Positions 18,596-26,844 of a stretch of 64,000 nucleotides of DNA are shown in pieces. The notes below the pieces were generated by a model, which saw only the letters and a program-made list of their open reading frames with translations, had not been told where the DNA came from and ran no database searches. The DNA is from Clostridia bacterium (GTDB lineage Bacteria; Bacillota; Clostridia; Christensenellales; Borkfalkiaceae), in the NCBI GenBank assembly GCA_900767815.1, contig CAAGAM010000195.1:62001-126000 (forward strand), read 5' to 3'. Position numbers and translations under genes: made by a program. How positions within the stretch are numbered: the first letter of the stretch is position 1; the number at the start of each line of letters is the position of its first letter.

Positions 18596-19522
18596 ATGAA
18601 AGTTATTTATCTCGGGACACCCGAATTTGCGGTTAAACCGCTTGAAAAAATAATAAATTCGGATCTTCACGAAGTAGTCGCGGTTGTCTGTCAGCCCGAC
18701 AGACCGGTCGGCAGAAGGGCAATCGTCACGCCGCCGCCCGTAAAAGTCGTAGCCGAAAAATACGGTATTCCCGTGCTTCAATTCGAGAAAATACGCAACG
18801 GCGGTGCGGAAGAACTTAAAAAGTTTAACGCGGACATAATGGTGACGTGCGCTTACGGGCAGATTCTTTGGAAAGAAATTCTCGAAGTTTGCCCGAAAGG
18901 CGTTATAAATATTCATGCTTCGCTTCTTCCGAAATACAGAGGCGCCGCGCCCATTCAGTATGCTATCGTAAACGGCGAGAAAAAAACGGGCGTAACGATA
19001 ATGAAAACAGAAGAAGGTCTCGACACGGGCGATATAATCGCCGCATATGAGACGGAAATCGGGGAAACGGAAACGGCGGGCGAACTTTCGGAAAGGCTTT
19101 CCGAACTCGGAGCCGAACACATATGCGGCGTTTTAAGCGATATCGAAAAAAACACGGTTGCTTATACAAAACAGAACGACGCCGAAGCTACGGTTGTAAA
19201 AACAATCAAAAAAGAGCAGACGGAAGTTGATTTCGCTAAATCGGGAAGAGAAGTCGCCTGCTTTATAAACGGAATGAGTCCGTTGGCGTTTGCCGTCTGT
19301 AACGGTAAAAAATTCAAATTTCACAGGGCAAAAGCCGCCGAAATCGGCGGAGAAGCGGGAGAAGTTATCGTTGCCGACAAAAAACTTATTATAGGATGCG
19401 GAGAAAACTCGGTCGAGATTCTCGAAATACAGGAAGAAGGCGGGAAAAAACTCTGCGCAAAAGATTTTCTTAACGGAAGAAAATTAAAGCTCGGCGACAG
19501 ATTCGGTAAAAAAGATGCTTAA
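18596..19522 (+). CDS. fmt: Methionyl-tRNA formyltransferase
   Basis: A 308-residue enzyme, normal length. MKVIYLGTPEFAV at the start, NIHASLLPKYRGAAPIQYAI (the SLLPxxRG formyl-THF-binding loop) and TGVTIMKTEEGLDTGDI are diagnostic, and a C-terminal OB-like domain follows. It formylates initiator Met-tRNA with 10-formyl-THF. The ATG follows the def stop by one base, and its 3' end overlaps rsmB by eight bases, so the three genes are translationally coupled. Confidence 0.97.
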   Translation: MKVIYLGTPEFAVKPLEKIINSDLHEVVAVVCQPDRPVGRRAIVTPPPVKVVAEKYGIPVLQFEKIRNGGAEELKKFNADIMVTCAYGQILWKEILEVCPKGVINIHASLLPKYRGAAPIQYAIVNGEKKTGVTIMKTEEGLDTGDIIAAYETEIGETETAGELSERLSELGAEHICGVLSDIEKNTVAYTKQNDAEATVVKTIKKEQTEVDFAKSGREVACFINGMSPLAFAVCNGKKFKFHRAKAAEIGGEAGEVIVADKKLIIGCGENSVEILEIQEEGGKKLCAKDFLNGRKLKLGDRFGKKDA

Positions 19523-20759
19523 CGTTTTTTACGACAGTTACAGGATTTTGTTTTCGGTTTATTCCGACGGAGCTTTTTTAAAGCAAGCCATGTCGGACGT
19601 TTTCATTGAGGAAAAAAACAGAGCGCACACCACGAAAATATGCTACGGCGTACTCGATAAAGATATAGAATTCGAATATGCTTTTTCGAAATTGTGCGAC
19701 AAAAGACCAAAACAAGCCGTCAGAATTATTCTCAAAATCTCCATGTATTGCTTAAAATATCTCGGCACGGCGCAATATGCCGTTGTCGACACTGCGGTCG
19801 AACTTGTAAAAAAACTCGGCAAAGGCGGAACGTCGGGGTTCGTGAACGCGTTTTTGAGAAAATACATAAAAGCCGATATACCCGAGCCGTCGGATAAAAT
19901 CGAACGATTATCCGTCAAGTATTCTTATCCCGTTTTTGCGGTTAAAAAACTTTGTAAAGATTACGGCGAAGAAAAAGCCGAAAAAATCATGGCGCAGGAC
20001 GGAGAGAGAACGACGGTAAGATTCAATAAAAACATCGACGGCGAAAAGTATCTCGAAGAGCGAAGATGGAATTTTGAAAAAACGCCGTTCGATAACGCTT
20101 TTTTCGTTAAAGGTTTTAAGCGTGACGAAGATTACGACAAAGGCATTTATACATTTCAGTCCGTCGGAAGCGTTGCGGTATGCGATATCGTAAACGGCGG
20201 AAACAATTTATTGGACGCATGTGCCGCTCCGGGCGGAAAAACCGTCAATCTTGCCGATAAATTCGATAAGGTTACCGCTTTCGAGCTTCACGAACACAGA
20301 GCGGAACTAATCAGAGAATACGCCGAAAGAATGCAAAAAAACAACATTACGACCGTTTGCAGAGATTCATCCGTTTATGACGAATCTTACGCGGAAAAAT
20401 TCAACGTCGTTTTATGCGACGTTCCGTGCAGCGGTTACGGGGTTGTTAAGGATAATCCCGATATAAAGTTAAGGCGAACAGAGCAGGATATTGCCGAACT
20501 CAATAAAATTCAATCCGAAATTTTAGAAGCGTGTTCCAAATACGTTAAAAAAGGCGGGTATATATATTACTCGACGTGTTCGGTTTTTAAAGACGAAAAC
20601 GAAAGAATTTGTCTTGATTTTTTAAAAAACAACAAAAATTTCGCGCCATGCGGAATCGATTCGAAGCTCCCATGCGAAAAAACGGCTGTCGGCGTGTCGT
20701 TTTTTCCGGATATATCTTTCGGCGCGGGTTTTTACGTCTGCAAGCTGAAAAAGGACTGA
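19515..20759 (+). CDS. rsmB: 16S rRNA m5C967 methyltransferase RsmB
   Basis: A 414-residue protein with an N-terminal NusB-like RNA-binding domain (about 1-140) and a SAM-dependent methyltransferase domain. DACAAPGGKT is the SAM site, CDVPCSGYG carries one catalytic Cys and YYSTCSVF the other, as in the RsmB/NOL1 family. It methylates a cytosine in 16S rRNA. It begins within the last codons of fmt. rlmN starts one base after its stop. Confidence 0.96.
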   Translation: MLNVFYDSYRILFSVYSDGAFLKQAMSDVFIEEKNRAHTTKICYGVLDKDIEFEYAFSKLCDKRPKQAVRIILKISMYCLKYLGTAQYAVVDTAVELVKKLGKGGTSGFVNAFLRKYIKADIPEPSDKIERLSVKYSYPVFAVKKLCKDYGEEKAEKIMAQDGERTTVRFNKNIDGEKYLEERRWNFEKTPFDNAFFVKGFKRDEDYDKGIYTFQSVGSVAVCDIVNGGNNLLDACAAPGGKTVNLADKFDKVTAFELHEHRAELIREYAERMQKNNITTVCRDSSVYDESYAEKFNVVLCDVPCSGYGVVKDNPDIKLRRTEQDIAELNKIQSEILEACSKYVKKGGYIYYSTCSVFKDENERICLDFLKNNKNFAPCGIDSKLPCEKTAVGVSFFPDISFGAGFYVCKLKKD

Positions 20760-20760
20760 T

Positions 20761-21816
20761 ATGAAAATATTACAAGATCTTGCGATTAACGAATTGAAAG
20801 AGTTGCTTGAGGGTATGGGTGAAAAGCCGTACAGAGCCGAGCAGATTTTCAGAGGACTCGCACAAGGTAAGAAAATTTCCGAAATAACCGATATATCAAA
20901 GGCTTTGAGAGAAAAACTTCTCGAAGATTATGCGGACGCGCCGGTTGAAATCATCGAAATAAAAACCTCGAAAATCGACGAAACCAAAAAGCTTCTTTTC
21001 AGGCTCCACGACGGAAACGTCATCGAAGGCGTCGTAATGAAATACAAATACGGAAACACTCAATGCGTATCGACGCAAGTCGGTTGCAGAATGGGTTGCG
21101 CGTTTTGCGCGTCCGGTATAGGCGGGCTTGTGAGAAATCTTACCGCGGGAGAGATTTATGCCGAAATTACCGCCGTTAACAGACTTCTCGGCGGCACGCC
21201 CGAAAAAAGGCAGATAACGAACGTCGTTCTGATGGGTAGCGGCGAACCGCTCGATAACTACGACAACACCGTAAAATTCATACGCCTTCTTTCAAGCGAA
21301 AAAGGGCTTAACGTAAGCCCGAGAAACGTCAGCCTGTCTACATGCGGACTCGTGCCGAATATGTACAGATTAGCAGACGAAGGGCTTGACGTCAACCTTA
21401 CGGTGTCCCTTCATAATCCGTTTGACGAACTGAGAAAAGAACTTATGCCGATAGCCAACAAATATAAGGTCGGCGAAATTCTGGACGCCTGCGCGAATTA
21501 TTTCAATAAAACAGGCAGAAGATATATTTTCGAATATTCGCTTGTAAAAGGACAGAACGACGGCAAAGAATGCGCCGACGAACTTATAAGGCTTTTAAAG
21601 GGCAGACCGTGCCATATAAATCTTATACGATTAAACGGAGTAAAGGAAAAACATCTCGAAGCGACGTCCGATAAAGATGCGTACAGGTTTTTGGGGCTTC
21701 TCGAAAAAGGCGGATTATCGGCAACGGTAAGACGGCAGATGGGCGTCGATATCGACGGCGCGTGCGGGCAACTTCGCAGAAAATTTTTAAAAACGGAGGA
21801 AAATATTTCTGAATAG
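20761..21816 (+). CDS. rlmN: Dual-specificity radical-SAM RNA methyltransferase RlmN
   Basis: A 351-residue enzyme of normal length. CRMGCAFCAS supplies the CxxxCxxC cluster ligands, MGSGEPLDNYDN and STCGLVPNM are family motifs, and the conserved catalytic Cys lies near the C-terminus in GACGQL. RlmN methylates A2503 of 23S rRNA and A37 of some tRNAs. Its end contains GGAGG, which serves as ribosome-binding site for rsgA, so rlmN and rsgA are coupled. Confidence 0.97.
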   Translation: MKILQDLAINELKELLEGMGEKPYRAEQIFRGLAQGKKISEITDISKALREKLLEDYADAPVEIIEIKTSKIDETKKLLFRLHDGNVIEGVVMKYKYGNTQCVSTQVGCRMGCAFCASGIGGLVRNLTAGEIYAEITAVNRLLGGTPEKRQITNVVLMGSGEPLDNYDNTVKFIRLLSSEKGLNVSPRNVSLSTCGLVPNMYRLADEGLDVNLTVSLHNPFDELRKELMPIANKYKVGEILDACANYFNKTGRRYIFEYSLVKGQNDGKECADELIRLLKGRPCHINLIRLNGVKEKHLEATSDKDAYRFLGLLEKGGLSATVRRQMGVDIDGACGQLRRKFLKTEENISE

Positions 21817-22651
21817 CGGGAGAATAACCAAAATTCAATCGGGCAAATATTACGTTTCGACAGGCGGAGAAATGAAATTTTGCACGGCAAAAGGCTCTTT
21901 AAAAATCAAATCGGACGGGCTTGTAACGGGCGATGCGGTGGAAATCGAAAACGATGTAATTACAAAAGTTTTGCCGAGAAAAAACAGGCTTTATCGTCCG
22001 AACGTCGCAAATATAGATCTCGTGGCGATTGTTGCGAGCAATCCTCCCGAACCCGATTTTTATCTGTTCGATAAACTGATAAGTTCCTGCACGATAAAGG
22101 ACATAAAGGTCATTATCGTCGTAAACAAGCTCGATCTCGAAGATACTACGGCTAAAAAGACGGAGGAGAATTATTCTTCGGCTGTAGAAAAGATTTTTCG
22201 CATATCGGCAAAAACGGGCGAAGGAACCGCAGAATTTTTTGACATTCTGAAGGGAAAAACCGTCGTCTTTTCGGGACAGTCCGCCGTCGGGAAGACTTCG
22301 ATTTTAAACAGATTGTTCGATATAAACAGGCAGACAGGCGAAGTAAGCAAAAAAACCGAACGTGGAAAACAGACGACGACGGTTTCCGAAATAATCGAAA
22401 AAGACGGCGCGATGATAATAGATACGCCCGGATTTACTTCGTTCGATCTAAATCTCGATGCCGACGAATTGCCGCATTCATATCCCGAATTCCTGCCTTA
22501 TCTCGGAAAATGTCGTTTTACCGATTGCAGACATCTCTCGGAACCCGACTGCGCAATCGTTAAAGCCGTAGAGCAAGGCGAAATCAACAAAAACAGATAT
22601 CAGAGATATAAAGAAATTTATAAGGAATTACAAAATGGAAAGAAACGTTAA
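21809..22651 (+). CDS. rsgA: Ribosome small-subunit GTPase RsgA, apparently starting at CTG
   Basis: A circularly permuted GTPase (G4-G1-G3 order: NKLD, then GQSAVGKTS, then DTPGF) with a C-terminal zinc finger (Cys-5-Cys-1-His-5-Cys pattern around CRFTDCRHLSEPDC). It assists 30S maturation. The N-terminal OB fold (NSGRITKIQSGKYYVS, then EMKF) is encoded upstream of the first ATG (21872). Reading upstream in frame, the only near-start codon is CTG at 21809, placed nine bases after GGAGG inside the end of rlmN and overlapping rlmN by eight bases. I therefore place the start at CTG; ATG 21872 would cut away about half of the OB fold. It overlaps rpe by 17 bases. Confidence 0.85.
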   Translation: MNSGRITKIQSGKYYVSTGGEMKFCTAKGSLKIKSDGLVTGDAVEIENDVITKVLPRKNRLYRPNVANIDLVAIVASNPPEPDFYLFDKLISSCTIKDIKVIIVVNKLDLEDTTAKKTEENYSSAVEKIFRISAKTGEGTAEFFDILKGKTVVFSGQSAVGKTSILNRLFDINRQTGEVSKKTERGKQTTTVSEIIEKDGAMIIDTPGFTSFDLNLDADELPHSYPEFLPYLGKCRFTDCRHLSEPDCAIVKAVEQGEINKNRYQRYKEIYKELQNGKKR

Positions 22652-23288
22652 AATAGCACCGTCGATGCTTTCGGCGGATTTTTCGAAAATGGGCGAAGAA
22701 CTTTCAAGAGTGGAAAACGCGGGAGCCGATATCATTCATCTCGACGTTATGGACGGCGTTTTTGTGCCGAATATCACTTTCGGAATAAAGATGGTTGCGG
22801 ACCTTAAAAAAATAGCGACAAAACCGCTCGATTGTCATCTGATGATCGTTTCTCCCGAAAAATACGTAAAGAAATTTGCCGAAGCCGGCGCAGACTACGT
22901 AACGGTACATTACGAGGCTTGTAAAGAAAATCTTGCAAACGTCTTAAAACTCATCAAATCGTGCGGCGTGAAATGCGGGCTTGTAATCAACCCCGATACG
23001 CCCGTCGAAAAAATAGTCAACGAAATCCCTCTTTGCGATATGGTCCTCGTTATGAGTGTCTTTCCGGGATTCGGCGGGCAATCTTTTATTTCGGACGTGC
23101 TTGTAAAAGTTTCCGAAATCCGCGATATAATCGATAAAAATCATTATAATTGTCTTATAGAAATCGACGGAGGAATAAACCCTCGGACGGCTCTTGCCGC
23201 AAAAAAAGCGGGGTGTGACGTACTTGTTGCGGGGAGTTCGGTTTTCGGTGCGAAAGACGCGGCAAAAGCAATATCTGATCTGAGATAA
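22635..23288 (+). CDS. rpe: Ribulose-phosphate 3-epimerase
   Basis: A 217-residue TIM-barrel enzyme of normal length: IAPSMLSADFSKM at the start, the metal-ligand motifs IHLDVMDGVFVPN and DCHLMI, VMSVFPGFGGQSF and EIDGGINPRT. It interconverts ribulose-5-P and xylulose-5-P in the pentose phosphate pathway. rsgA-rpe adjacency is standard in Firmicutes. It begins inside rsgA, and a large AT-rich hairpin about 80 bases downstream probably ends the operon. Confidence 0.96.
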   Translation: MERNVKIAPSMLSADFSKMGEELSRVENAGADIIHLDVMDGVFVPNITFGIKMVADLKKIATKPLDCHLMIVSPEKYVKKFAEAGADYVTVHYEACKENLANVLKLIKSCGVKCGLVINPDTPVEKIVNEIPLCDMVLVMSVFPGFGGQSFISDVLVKVSEIRDIIDKNHYNCLIEIDGGINPRTALAAKKAGCDVLVAGSSVFGAKDAAKAISDLR

Positions 23289-23365
23289 TCCGATCATATT
23301 TCGACACAAAATTACTGTTTATATTATAATTTTCCAAAATTAGTAATTTATTTACCAAATATGAC

Positions 23366-23418
23366 AAAATACATTAATTACTTATTTGTAATGTAATTGA
23401 TGTATTTTTCTTTTTGCT
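23366..23418 (+). terminator. Probable AT-rich terminator of the priA-rpe operon
   Basis: A 16-bp stem with one G-U pair (AAAATACATTAATTAC / GTAATTGATGTATTTT) and an 11-base loop, followed by TTCTTTTT. It is the main structure in the 465-base gap after rpe. The rest of that gap (23419-23676) is AT-rich with a weak 7-bp inverted repeat near 23574-23607 and no gene I can support. Confidence 0.6.
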
Positions 23419-23676
23419 ACGTTTTAACACATTCAATTATGTATATTATATTTCAAAATATTTATATAAAAATTCAAAAATCAGAATCGGAATCTTATGA
23501 TAAAGAGATTTATATTTATATTCAATTGTCGGAAAAGCATTTTATCGGAAAAATAACTTTAGACGTTAAAATTCCATAAATGGAAAATAAATATCCATTT
23601 TAGATTTTATTCCGAAAAACGCCGGAAAATCGTTAAATTTATGCTCAAAAGCATACGCAAAATTGTTTATGTTTTC

Positions 23677-23705
23677 TTTACATATTTTAAATATTATGCT
23701 ATAAT
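23677..23705 (+). promoter_or_regulatory. Sigma-A promoter of the M18 aminopeptidase operon
   Basis: TTTACA (23677-23682), 17-base spacer, TATAAT (23700-23705), about 48 bases before the gene. Confidence 0.8.
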
Positions 23706-23753
23706 AAGTATATAACAACGATTTTTAATCGCAATTGCGAAAGGAGATAACGT

Positions 23754-25157
23754 ATGAAAGATAAAAAGACGGAAGGGCAGAAGCTCGAAAAAGAACTTAC
23801 CTATAAAAAAGAGAATTTTTTTACCGCTTCGAGCGATGAAAAAATAAAGAAGGCTTTCGAATATGCGGAAGACTACAAAAAATACATAGACAACTCAAAA
23901 ACCGAAAGAGAAGCGGTTAAAACCTCTGTCGCGCTTTGCAAAGAAAAGGGATTTAAAGAATATCGTTTCGGAGATAAACTCGAAGTCGGCGGGAAATATT
24001 ACTACAACAACAGAGGTAAGAGCCTTGCCGTATTTAAAATCGGTAAAAAGGATGTAGGAAAAGACGGAATCAGAATCCTTGCTTCGCACATCGATTCTCC
24101 GAGGCTCGATATAAAGCAGAATCCTTTATACGAAGATTCTTCCATGGCGTTTTTGAAAACGCATTATTACGGCGGAATAAAGAAATATCAGTGGACGGCG
24201 ATTCCGCTTGCCCTTCACGGAACGGTTATTCTTAAAAACGGTAAAACCGTCGATATAGCGATCGGCGAAGGGAAGAACGACCCCGTATTTTACGTAAACG
24301 ACCTTCTTCCTCACCTTTCGAGAGAACAAGTGACAAAACCCCTTGCGCAGGCTATCGACGGGGAAACTTTAAACGTTCTTGTCGGCGGGCTTCCGTTTAA
24401 AGACGACGACGTGAAAGACGGCATAAAGCTTACCGTTTTAAAACACCTTCACGACGAATTCGGAATGGTCGAAAGCGACTTTTTAAGCGCGGAACTTTGC
24501 GCTGTACCCGCATTCGACGCACGCGATATCGGCTTTGACAGAGCGTTGATCGGCGCATACGGACACGACGACAGAGTTTGTTCTTATCCCGCGCTCACGG
24601 CTCTTTTGAATACGGACGACGAAGACCATACCGTTTTGGTTGTTCTTGCAGACAAGGAAGAAATCGGCAGCGAAGGCAACACGGGAATGCAGTGCAAGGT
24701 TTATGAAGACCTTATCGATATAATCGCCGCGTCAGAAAACGTCCCGTCGGCTCTTGTCAGAGCAAACAGCGTTTGCTTATCCGCAGACGTAACAGCGGGG
24801 TATGACCCGAATTTTGCGGGAGTATTCGAAAAGAAAAACGCAAGTCTTGTTTCTTACGGAACCTCGATCTGTAAATTCACGGGCGCGGGCGGCAAGAGCA
24901 GTTCCAACGACGCAAGCGCGGAACTTTGCGGAAGAGTGAGAAAAATATTCGATGACAACGGAATTATATGGCAGACGGCCGAACTCGGAAAAGTCGACGC
25001 GGGCGGTGGCGGAACTGTTGCAAAGTTTATCTCCAAGCTCAATATCGACACAATCGACATCGGCGTACCGGTAATCTCGATGCACGCTCCTTACGAAGTG
25101 ATCTCCAAGGGCGACCTCTACAGCACATACGAGGCGTTCTCGGCATTCATAAAATGA
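23754..25157 (+). CDS. M18 family aminopeptidase
   Basis: A 467-residue zinc aminopeptidase of the M18 (aspartyl aminopeptidase-like) family. The zinc-ligand regions are ASHIDSPRLDIK (His, Asp), ADKEEIGSEGNTG (catalytic and ligand Glu) and the C-terminal VPVISMHAPYEV with the last His ligand. It removes N-terminal residues from cytosolic peptides, and no signal peptide is present. It heads an operon of overlapping genes with an HD protein and PepT, consistent with peptide catabolism. AAAGGAG precedes the ATG. Confidence 0.92.
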   Translation: MKDKKTEGQKLEKELTYKKENFFTASSDEKIKKAFEYAEDYKKYIDNSKTEREAVKTSVALCKEKGFKEYRFGDKLEVGGKYYYNNRGKSLAVFKIGKKDVGKDGIRILASHIDSPRLDIKQNPLYEDSSMAFLKTHYYGGIKKYQWTAIPLALHGTVILKNGKTVDIAIGEGKNDPVFYVNDLLPHLSREQVTKPLAQAIDGETLNVLVGGLPFKDDDVKDGIKLTVLKHLHDEFGMVESDFLSAELCAVPAFDARDIGFDRALIGAYGHDDRVCSYPALTALLNTDDEDHTVLVVLADKEEIGSEGNTGMQCKVYEDLIDIIAASENVPSALVRANSVCLSADVTAGYDPNFAGVFEKKNASLVSYGTSICKFTGAGGKSSSNDASAELCGRVRKIFDDNGIIWQTAELGKVDAGGGGTVAKFISKLNIDTIDIGVPVISMHAPYEVISKGDLYSTYEAFSAFIK

Positions 25158-25633
25158 AAAAAAACGCAGAGGTAATTATCGATTATTCGCTTTTCGACAA
25201 ATTGTATAACGAAATATGTCTGACCGAAAGATACCTCGGCATGAAAGAGCATATCGCGCACGCCGACGTTTCGACGTTCGATCACAGCGTAAACGTCGCG
25301 AGAGCCTGTTATACATACGTTGTCGATAATAAAATAAAATGCGACCTTAAAGCCCTGATAAAGGCGGCGTTGCTGCACGACTACTATCTTTACGACTGGC
25401 ATAAAAGCCCGAAATTTACTTTTCACGGCTTTAAACACGCCTTAACCGCGGCAAAAAACGCCGAGAGAGATTACGGCATTACAAAAAAAGAAAAGAACAT
25501 TATAGAAAGTCACATGTTTCCTTTAAATCCTCTTCATTTTCCGAGATGCAGGGAAGCGTGGATACTTATAAAATTTGACAGAAAATGTTCATTATCCGAA
25601 GTGTTTTCGGAGAAAAAACGGAGAACCGTATGA
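25154..25633 (+). CDS. HD-domain phosphohydrolase-like protein
   Basis: A 159-residue protein with an HD-type metal site: FDHSVNVARACY supplies the first His, ALLHDYYLYDWH the HD pair, and HGFKHALTAA with ESHMFPL the further His residues. HD proteins hydrolyse phosphoesters of nucleotides or act on RNA; the substrate is unknown. ATGA overlaps link it to the M18 gene before it and pepT after it, so all three are cotranslated, an unusual partner for two peptidases. A longer in-frame extension overlapping the M18 gene is rejected. Confidence 0.85.
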   Translation: MKKNAEVIIDYSLFDKLYNEICLTERYLGMKEHIAHADVSTFDHSVNVARACYTYVVDNKIKCDLKALIKAALLHDYYLYDWHKSPKFTFHGFKHALTAAKNAERDYGITKKEKNIIESHMFPLNPLHFPRCREAWILIKFDRKCSLSEVFSEKKRRTV

Positions 25634-26835
25634 CTGCAAAAGAAAGATTTTTAAATTACGTTAAATACGAAACCGCATCGGACGAAAATTCGCCTTCCTG
25701 CCCGAGTACGACCGGGCAGACCGTGCTTTTAAAAGCTTTGAAAGACGAACTTTCGGCGATGGGGGCGATTGCAAAACAAGACGACAACGGATACGTGACG
25801 GCCGTTATCCCCGCAACGAAGAAAGGGCTTAAAAAGCTTTGCTTTATTTCGCATGCGGATACGTCGCCCGCCGTAAGCGGAAAAGGAGTAAATCCGCAAA
25901 TCATAGTTTACGAAGGCGGAGACGTCACGCTGAAAAGCGGGCTGAAAATAACGTTAAACGACAATCCCGAGCTTGAAAAATATCTCGGCAAGGAACTCAT
26001 CGTGACCGACGGAACAACCCTTTTGGGCGCGGATGACAAAGCCGGCGTTGCGGAAATCATGACCGCGGCGGAAATTCTTTGCAAAAATAAAGACATTGCA
26101 CACGGAGATATATTGATTGCTTTCACCCCCGACGAGGAAATCGGGAGAGGAACGGATTTGTTCGACGTAAAAGCTTTCGGAGCCGATTTCGGTTATACGA
26201 TCGACGGCGGAGAACTCGGCGAAATCGAATATGAAAATTTCAATGCCGCGTCCGCAAAACTCACTGTAAACGGATGCAGCATTCACCCGGGCAGCGCGAA
26301 AAACAAAATGAAAAACGCAATAGATCTCTTTTGTGAATTTCATTCCATGCTTCCCGAAAACATGCGACCCGTAAACACCGAAAATTATGAGGGGTTTTAC
26401 ATGGCGGACGACGTATCGGGCGGCGTCGAAAGCCTTACTGCGAAGTATATCATCCGCGATCACGACATGGCTCGATTTGAAGATAAAAAGGCGTTTTTTG
26501 CAAAAATTTGCGACTTTTTGAACGACAAATACGGAGCGGATACATTCGTTCCCGAAATTACGGACAGCTATTATAACATGTCCGAAATAATAAAGAAGAA
26601 TTTTCATCTTATCGAAAACGCGAAACGCGCAATGACCGAATGCGGCATTACGCCGAAAACAGTTCCAATCCGCGGCGGTACGGACGGCGCAAGACTTTCG
26701 TTCGAGGGTCTTCCTTGCCCCAATTTATCCACCGGCGGATATAATTTCCACGGAAAAAAAGAATTCATTCCCTCATTCGCGCTCGATAAAATGACCGAAG
26801 TAATTTTGAAACTTATCGAAATTTATTCCGAATAA
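25630..26835 (+). CDS. pepT: Tripeptide aminopeptidase PepT (M20B)
   Basis: A 401-residue M20 peptidase of normal PepT length. The zinc sites are visible as CFISHADTSPA (His, Asp), LLGADDKAGVAE (bridging Asp), FTPDEEIGRG (catalytic and ligand Glu), YTIDGGELGE and the C-terminal GGYNFHGKKEF (last His). It removes N-terminal residues from tripeptides. The ATG at 25630 overlaps the HD gene stop (ATGA). dxs begins nine bases after its stop. Confidence 0.95.
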   Translation: MTAKERFLNYVKYETASDENSPSCPSTTGQTVLLKALKDELSAMGAIAKQDDNGYVTAVIPATKKGLKKLCFISHADTSPAVSGKGVNPQIIVYEGGDVTLKSGLKITLNDNPELEKYLGKELIVTDGTTLLGADDKAGVAEIMTAAEILCKNKDIAHGDILIAFTPDEEIGRGTDLFDVKAFGADFGYTIDGGELGEIEYENFNAASAKLTVNGCSIHPGSAKNKMKNAIDLFCEFHSMLPENMRPVNTENYEGFYMADDVSGGVESLTAKYIIRDHDMARFEDKKAFFAKICDFLNDKYGADTFVPEITDSYYNMSEIIKKNFHLIENAKRAMTECGITPKTVPIRGGTDGARLSFEGLPCPNLSTGGYNFHGKKEFIPSFALDKMTEVILKLIEIYSE

Positions 26836-26844
26836 CGAAAAAAC

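Noticed and set aside
23300..23306. TTCGACA after rpe as a Spo0A box
   Set aside because: A seven-base match in an AT-rich gap with no sporulation gene downstream; expected by chance.
23397..23579. A 60-codon frame in the gap after rpe
   Set aside because: Very AT-rich, begins inside the terminator hairpin, has no ribosome-binding site, and its Ile/Tyr/Lys bias is that of non-coding AT-rich DNA.
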